19,232 nucleotides of DNA from NCBI GenBank assembly GCA_964444385.1, contig CAYUHD010000025.1, positions 1 to 19,232 on the forward strand, written 5' to 3'. Within the stretch, counting starts at the first letter, position 1. Each line of letters starts with the position of its first letter. Under the pieces are notes generated by a model. That model had not been told where the DNA came from and searched no databases. It worked only from the letters and a program-made list of their open reading frames with translations. Position numbers and translations under genes: made by a program. This document shows positions 15,519 to 19,232 of the stretch, piece by piece. This DNA comes from D2472 sp964444385. GTDB lineage: Bacteria; Pseudomonadota; Gammaproteobacteria; Magnimaribacterales; D2472.

Positions 15519-17069
15519 CTAAGCAGGCGCACTTGGGGCACCATATTTCTTATACATCGCCCTTTGTTGAACAAGAGATATAGCGCTGTTTGCGACAGAA
15601 TACAAAACCAAACCAGCAGGCATAATTATAAATATACCAGCTATCATCACCGGCATATACTTCATCACCTGGGCTTGGGTGGGATCCATTCCCGGTGGTT
15701 GAGGGTTAAGTTGTTGAGTTAAATACATAAGCGCAGCAAAAAGAAGGGGTAATATAAAAAACGGATCAGGAGCAGATAGGTCTTGTATCCAAAAAAAGAA
15801 AGATTCATGCCTAAGCTCAACACTTTCCCGTAAGCAAAAAAAGAAAGCTATAAACACAGGCATTTGAAGCAAAAGCGGGAAACACCCCCCAGCTGGGTTT
15901 ATACCCTCTTTTTTGTAAAGAGCCATCATTTCTGTTCCCAACTTCGCTTTGTCATCTTTATACCTTTCCTGAACCTCTTTAAGTTTTGGTTGAGCGGTTC
16001 GCATTTTTGCCATACTAGAAAAACCTTTAGCTGATACTGGCCAAAGCAACAACTTAATTAAAATGGTTAATAGAATAATAGAGACACCCCAATTACCCAC
16101 TACACCATTTATAATGCTTAATAACATCATCAGGGGTTGTGCTAAAAACCAAAACCAACCCATATCAATAGTTAACTCCAAATCAGGAGCTCTGCTTATT
16201 AAATCAGACCTAACCTTAGGACCAAGGAATATCCTGTGGTCCACCCCAGACTTAATTTCACTAACTTTAGCCTCTCTTGACATAGCCCCCATAACATAGG
16301 CGTCCAATCCACTTGATGGGGGAAAAGCAATCAAGGTTTGAACCCTATCAGAGGGAGTAAGTATTGCTGCCAAAAAATATTTTTGTATAAAAGCAACCCA
16401 ACCACCACGCTGGAAATACTCTATCCTTTCATCAATACTTCCCAACCTAGTGTTGGCATAAGGTTCATTAGGAGTATTAAAAGCAACCCCGGTATAAGAA
16501 CTATTTTCAAAAAAATTATCCCTACCATCTAGTGGTTTTCCATTGGTTCTATACATTGCTATATAAGGAGTAGGTATGTCCACAGGTGTTTCACCAACCC
16601 ACCTATCCTTAATTAACAACTCATAATCACCTTGTTTTAAAGTTATTATTTTTGAAACCATACCATCCAACGAGACAAGCTCTAAAGACGACGGCAATAT
16701 TTCAACAACCTTAAAATTCCCCCCATAGGAAACAAACCCACTATTTAAATAAAACTTAAAACCTGTTGCATTATCAAAACCAAATAACCTAACCCCAAGC
16801 GAATCTTTATTGTTTAAATGGGTGTGTTCTTTAAGTCTAGCTTCCCAAACTTTTCCAGATGCAGGGCTGATTTTTACAAGAAGTTTATCATTTTGTATTT
16901 CCACAAAACCAACTGTTTCACCTGCAGGCAAAATTTCCTCACCCATGTTTTGCTCTATAGTAGAAGCCTCATCAAACTCTTGTTTTATTTCTTTTTCAGC
17001 ATTCCATGACAAAAACAAAACATATGACAGAGCAACAACAGAACCAATGTAAAAATATCTCCAATTCAT
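15519..17069 (-). CDS. yidC: membrane protein insertase YidC
   Basis: YidC inserts and folds inner-membrane proteins, alone or with Sec; subunit c of the ATP synthase encoded in this window is a classical substrate. The 516-residue protein (E. coli 548) has the gram-negative architecture: an N-terminal membrane helix (about residues 5-22), a large periplasmic beta-sandwich domain (about 50-300), then the conserved five-helix core. The core contains GFSSMAKMRTAQPKL, whose Arg357 matches the groove arginine Arg366 of E. coli, and INPAGGCFPLLLQMPVF. The tail after the last helix is short. The ATG at 17069 overlaps the yidD TGA in ATGA. Confidence 0.97.
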   Translation of the reverse strand: MNWRYFYIGSVVALSYVLFLSWNAEKEIKQEFDEASTIEQNMGEEILPAGETVGFVEIQNDKLLVKISPASGKVWEARLKEHTHLNNKDSLGVRLFGFDNATGFKFYLNSGFVSYGGNFKVVEILPSSLELVSLDGMVSKIITLKQGDYELLIKDRWVGETPVDIPTPYIAMYRTNGKPLDGRDNFFENSSYTGVAFNTPNEPYANTRLGSIDERIEYFQRGGWVAFIQKYFLAAILTPSDRVQTLIAFPPSSGLDAYVMGAMSREAKVSEIKSGVDHRIFLGPKVRSDLISRAPDLELTIDMGWFWFLAQPLMMLLSIINGVVGNWGVSIILLTILIKLLLWPVSAKGFSSMAKMRTAQPKLKEVQERYKDDKAKLGTEMMALYKKEGINPAGGCFPLLLQMPVFIAFFFCLRESVELRHESFFFWIQDLSAPDPFFILPLLFAALMYLTQQLNPQPPGMDPTQAQVMKYMPVMIAGIFIIMPAGLVLYSVANSAISLVQQRAMYKKYGAPSAPA

Positions 17070-17278
17070 TTTTTTACCTCATCTATACCACCAACAGACC
17101 AAGGGCCACACTTTAAAATTCTTATTAAGGAATAATAACCACCAACAAGAGCACCGTGTGCCTTAACACTTTCTTTGGCGTATTGAGAGCATGTTGGCTC
17201 AAATCTACAATTTTTACCCAATAAAAAACTGAAATATTTTTGGTAAAAATTTATTATATATACCAAAAACTTTTTCAT
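17066..17278 (-). CDS. yidD: membrane protein insertion efficiency factor YidD
   Basis: YidD is a small membrane-associated protein that aids YidC-dependent insertion. The product is 70 residues from the ATG at 17278, which gives the family-typical opening MKKFLVYIINFYQKYFS with its amphipathic helix; an ATG three codons earlier (17287) would overlap rnpA by eight bases. The family signature is clear: CRFEPTCSQYAKESVKAHG followed by RILKCGPWSVGGIDEV. It sits between rnpA and yidC, the standard place, and overlaps the yidC start by four bases. Confidence 0.93.
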   Translation of the reverse strand: MKKFLVYIINFYQKYFSFLLGKNCRFEPTCSQYAKESVKAHGALVGGYYSLIRILKCGPWSVGGIDEVKK

Positions 17279-17279
17279 A

Positions 17280-17585
17280 TTAATCATCTTTCGTCTTATT
17301 TACAAAATTATCTAAAGCAATCTCAAAATCAACCGAAATGCTTTTATAACCTTCTTGCAAAAAACCAACTCCAACCACCACAACATAACCCCTATTTAAT
17401 GATTTTGATTTAAAAATTTCCCTAATCCAACGTTTAATTTTATTTCGATGAACCGCCAAAGAATAATCTTTCTTTTTTATTATAATTTTAAGTTTATTGT
17501 TTTGAGAGCCAGCGTCAAAATATATTAACGCATATTTAGAGTGATAAATTTTTTTTGAAATAACGAAGCCTAAAAAGTTAAGCAG
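17280..17585 (-). CDS. rnpA: ribonuclease P protein component RnpA, no canonical start codon
   Basis: RnpA is the protein cofactor of RNase P, which trims the 5' leader from pre-tRNAs. Translating the minus strand between rpmH and yidD gives an uninterrupted 101-codon frame with the signature HRNKIKRWIREIF (family RNRIKRxxRE), a preceding FLGFVISKKIYHSKYALIYF segment matching the family's beta-sheet core, and a C-terminal VVVVG segment. The frame has no ATG, GTG or TTG before a TTG well inside the domain. It opens right after an in-frame TAA, and the first plausible initiator is CTG at 17585-17583, inside the last codons of rpmH and seven bases after GGAAG. An ATT a few codons later is the other option. 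The N-terminus is about ten residues shorter than E. coli RnpA (119). Confidence 0.8.
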   Translation of the reverse strand: MLNFLGFVISKKIYHSKYALIYFDAGSQNNKLKIIIKKKDYSLAVHRNKIKRWIREIFKSKSLNRGYVVVVGVGFLQEGYKSISVDFEIALDNFVNKTKDD

Positions 17586-17712
17586 TTAAAATCTTCCGAC
17601 CCTTCTTTCTTCTATTCGCAATTATCGCCCTACCAGCCTTGGTTGACATCCTTGCTCTAAAGCCGTGAGCCCTTTTTCTTTTTAATGTGCTTGGTTGAAA
17701 TGTTCTTTTCAT
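17578..17712 (-). CDS. rpmH: 50S ribosomal protein L34
   Basis: L34 is a very basic small protein of the large ribosomal subunit. The 44-codon frame from the ATG at 17712 reads MKRTFQPSTLKRKRAHGF, then ARMSTKAGRAI and a KKGRKILTA end, matching L34 along its length. Its stop (17580-17578) lies five bases inside the open frame of rnpA, so the two genes overlap if rnpA starts at the CTG. It is the first gene of the leftward operon and is preceded by a good -10 element. Confidence 0.97.
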   Translation of the reverse strand: MKRTFQPSTLKRKRAHGFRARMSTKAGRAIIANRRKKGRKILTA

Positions 17713-17735
17713 AATAACTCAAAAATTAGGCGTGA

Positions 17736-17763
17736 ATTATAAAGCATTACTCATGAAATGAAA
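17736..17763 (-). promoter_or_regulatory. rpmH: rpmH operon promoter
   Basis: The minus strand has a perfect TATAAT at 17741-17736, with TTTCAT at 17763-17758 sixteen bases upstream as a weak -35. Transcription would start near 17729, a short distance before the rpmH ATG at 17712. Confidence 0.6.
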
Positions 17764-17803
17764 GAAAAATAAATCAAAAGAAAATACATTACATACCAAC
17801 AAG

Positions 17804-17812
17804 TTATCCACA
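17804..17812 (+). promoter_or_regulatory. DnaA box, exact TTATCCACA
   Basis: Exact consensus nonamer 76 bases before the dnaA start codon. Such a box is commonly used for DnaA autoregulation or origin function. Confidence 0.75.
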
Positions 17813-17874
17813 GAAAATACATATGCTTATGCTGTAGATATCTTGTTAGTTTTTGTTAGACTTACTTCTCTACC

Positions 17875-17879
17875 GGAGG
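17875..17879 (+). promoter_or_regulatory. dnaA: dnaA ribosome binding site
   Basis: GGAGG with an eight-base spacer to the TTG at 17888. An in-frame TAG at 17882-17884 excludes any earlier start, so this site fixes the TTG initiation. Confidence 0.85.
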
Positions 17880-17887
17880 TCTAGAAA

Positions 17888-19177
17888 TTGAAATTTTGGT
17901 CTGAATGCACTGAAAAACTTGAAGCCAAGCTGTCACAAGAAGAGTTTAATACCTGGATAAAGCCATTACGAGCAGATATTAACAAAAATGATCTGGAGAT
18001 AAGCGCTCCAAACGACTTTGTTTTGACATATGTAAAAGAAAACCTAGGCCAAATTATTGAAAACCTAGTAAATAAATCTGATGAATCTTTAAATGTTAAA
18101 TTTAAAACTCTTGATAAGTCAACATTTGTCGAAAAACTTAATGTTACAGAGGAAAATAAGCCTGGGCTTGTCCAAAAATTTACTTTTGACACCTTCGTAG
18201 AGGGTAAATCTAACCACATGGCTCTTGCAGCTGCAAAACAGGTTGCAGCCAACCCTAAAGGAGATTACAACCCATTATTTATATATGGCGGTGTTGGTCT
18301 AGGAAAAACACACCTTATGCATGCTGTTGGTAATGAAATTCTTAATTCTGACACTTCAAAAAGGATAGTTTATGTTCATTCAGAAAAATTTGTTGCAGAT
18401 ATGGTAAAAGCACTCCAATTAGGCGCTATGAGTGAATTTAAAGAGTTTTACAGGAACGCAGACGCGCTTCTAATTGATGATATTCAGTTTTTCGCAGGCA
18501 AAGAGCAGTCCCAAGAGGAGTTTTTTCATACATTTAACACTCTTTTGGATCGAAATCACCAAATGATACTTACATGTGACAAATACCCAAAAGAGATAGA
18601 TGGCCTTGAAGAGCGCTTAAAATCAAGGCTTGGTTGGGGTTTACCTGTTATTATTGAGCCCCCAGAGCTTGAAACACGTGCAGCAGTATTATTAAGCAAG
18701 GCCAATTCTATGGGTGTAATCCTGCCAAACGATTGCGCCATCTATATTGCTCAAAGAATTAGATCAAATATAAGAGAGCTAGAAGGCGCCCTAAAAAGAG
18801 TGGTTGCCAATTCTCGCTTTACAGATCAAGAGATAGATATTCCTTTTGTTAAAGAAGCGTTAAAAGATTTATTTGTTATTTCAGCAAAAATGGTAAGCAT
18901 AGACAATATCCAAAAGACTGTTGCAGAGTATTACAACATCAAATTATCTGATCTTCTTTCAAAAAGAAGAAGTAGATCCATCACCAGACCAAGACAATTG
19001 GCCATGGCATTAACCAAACAATTAACAAATCACAGTCTTCCAGAGATTGGTGAAGCTTTTAATGGAAGGGACCACACCACTGTGCTTCATGCGTGTGGCA
19101 AGATTAAGGAACTAAGAAAAGAAATACCCTCACTAGAAGAGGACTATAGAAACCTAAACAGGACGTTAACAAACTAA
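17888..19177 (+). CDS. dnaA: chromosomal replication initiator DnaA
   Basis: DnaA binds TTATCCACA-type boxes, oligomerises with ATP and melts the origin. The 429-residue protein begins at TTG with a strong GGAGG site. Domain I (about 1-75) starts FWSECTEKLEAKLSQEEFNTWI. Domain II is very short, accounting for most of the difference from E. coli (467). The AAA+ domain has Walker A GGVGLGKTH (134-142), Walker B LLIDD (194-198) and GWGLPVIIEPPELETR. Domain IV ends with the DNA-binding signature GRDHTTVLHACGKI. From the AAA+ domain onward it is close to E. coli DnaA, the best evidence for a gammaproteobacterium. dnaN begins at the next base, so the two are co-transcribed. Confidence 0.98.
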   Translation: MKFWSECTEKLEAKLSQEEFNTWIKPLRADINKNDLEISAPNDFVLTYVKENLGQIIENLVNKSDESLNVKFKTLDKSTFVEKLNVTEENKPGLVQKFTFDTFVEGKSNHMALAAAKQVAANPKGDYNPLFIYGGVGLGKTHLMHAVGNEILNSDTSKRIVYVHSEKFVADMVKALQLGAMSEFKEFYRNADALLIDDIQFFAGKEQSQEEFFHTFNTLLDRNHQMILTCDKYPKEIDGLEERLKSRLGWGLPVIIEPPELETRAAVLLSKANSMGVILPNDCAIYIAQRIRSNIRELEGALKRVVANSRFTDQEIDIPFVKEALKDLFVISAKMVSIDNIQKTVAEYYNIKLSDLLSKRRSRSITRPRQLAMALTKQLTNHSLPEIGEAFNGRDHTTVLHACGKIKELRKEIPSLEEDYRNLNRTLTN

Positions 19178-19232
19178 ATGGAAATAAGCGTTAAAAAAGA
19201 GGATATTGTATCTGCTCTTAATACAACTTTGG
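19178..19232 (+). CDS. dnaN: DNA polymerase III beta clamp DnaN (5' end only)
   Basis: Eighteen codons from the ATG at 19178 read MEISVKKEDIVSALNTTL before the window ends. The spacing of hydrophobic residues fits the first strand and helix of the sliding clamp, and dnaN is the expected gene after dnaA. The start codon follows the dnaA TAA with no base between, implying translational coupling. The fragment is too short for proof from sequence alone, so the assignment leans on gene order. Confidence 0.85.
   Translation, partial: MEISVKKEDIVSALNTTL

Larger units (their letters stand above)
17713..17887. other. divergent rpmH-dnaA spacer (possible oriC / dnaA regulatory region)
   Basis: These 175 bases separate the leftward rpmH operon from rightward dnaA. 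They hold the rpmH promoter, one exact DnaA box and the dnaA ribosome binding site. In Pseudomonas and many other bacteria oriC lies in this spacer with several DnaA boxes; here I find only one exact box, so a full origin is not evident. I could not call a convincing dnaA promoter. Confidence 0.5.

Noticed and set aside
17881..18252. 123-codon open frame on the minus strand inside dnaA
   Set aside because: It lies entirely opposite conserved DnaA sequence, has no family resemblance and no ribosome binding site.

Overview
The window is a compact chromosomal segment from an AT-rich gammaproteobacterium. The DnaA C-terminal half is nearly E. coli-like, and the order rpmH-rnpA-yidD-yidC-mnmE-mnmG-rsmG-parA-parB-atpIBEFHAGDC-glmU-glmS is the classical gammaproteobacterial origin-proximal order. 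Gaps of 0 to 10 bases, several ATGA-type overlaps and shortened proteins suggest a streamlined, possibly free-living marine lineage. That lineage guess is inference; no taxonomic marker such as rRNA is present.

Layout. Everything from position 1 to 17712 is on the minus strand; dnaA and the start of dnaN are on the plus strand from 17888. From right to left: the divergent rpmH/dnaA spacer (17713-17887) holds an rpmH promoter, one exact DnaA box and the dnaA ribosome binding site. Then come L34 and the RNase P protein (rpmH, rnpA), membrane insertion (yidD, yidC) and tRNA U34 modification (mnmE, mnmG, separated by a 208-base spacer with a second exact DnaA box and a perfect 12-bp inverted repeat). 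16S rRNA methylation (rsmG) and chromosome partitioning (parA, parB) follow. After an 85-base promoter gap come the complete nine-gene ATP synthase operon and the UDP-GlcNAc genes glmU and glmS. A further minus-strand gene probably begins at the left edge.

Functionally this is core machinery: replication initiation, chromosome partitioning, ribosome and tRNA maturation, membrane protein insertion, energy conversion and cell-wall precursor synthesis. I see no phage, transposon, CRISPR, tRNA, rRNA or defence genes, and no new multigene system.

The unusual points are at the level of signals. rsmG and rnpA are intact reading frames that have no ATG, GTG or TTG at their 5' ends. dnaA, glmU, mnmE and atpI use TTG and parB uses GTG. 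Exact DnaA boxes were found by eye only in two intergenic spacers, leaving the origin position ambiguous. Strand composition also changes sharply between the parB-mnmG block and the mnmE-rpmH block although gene direction does not change.
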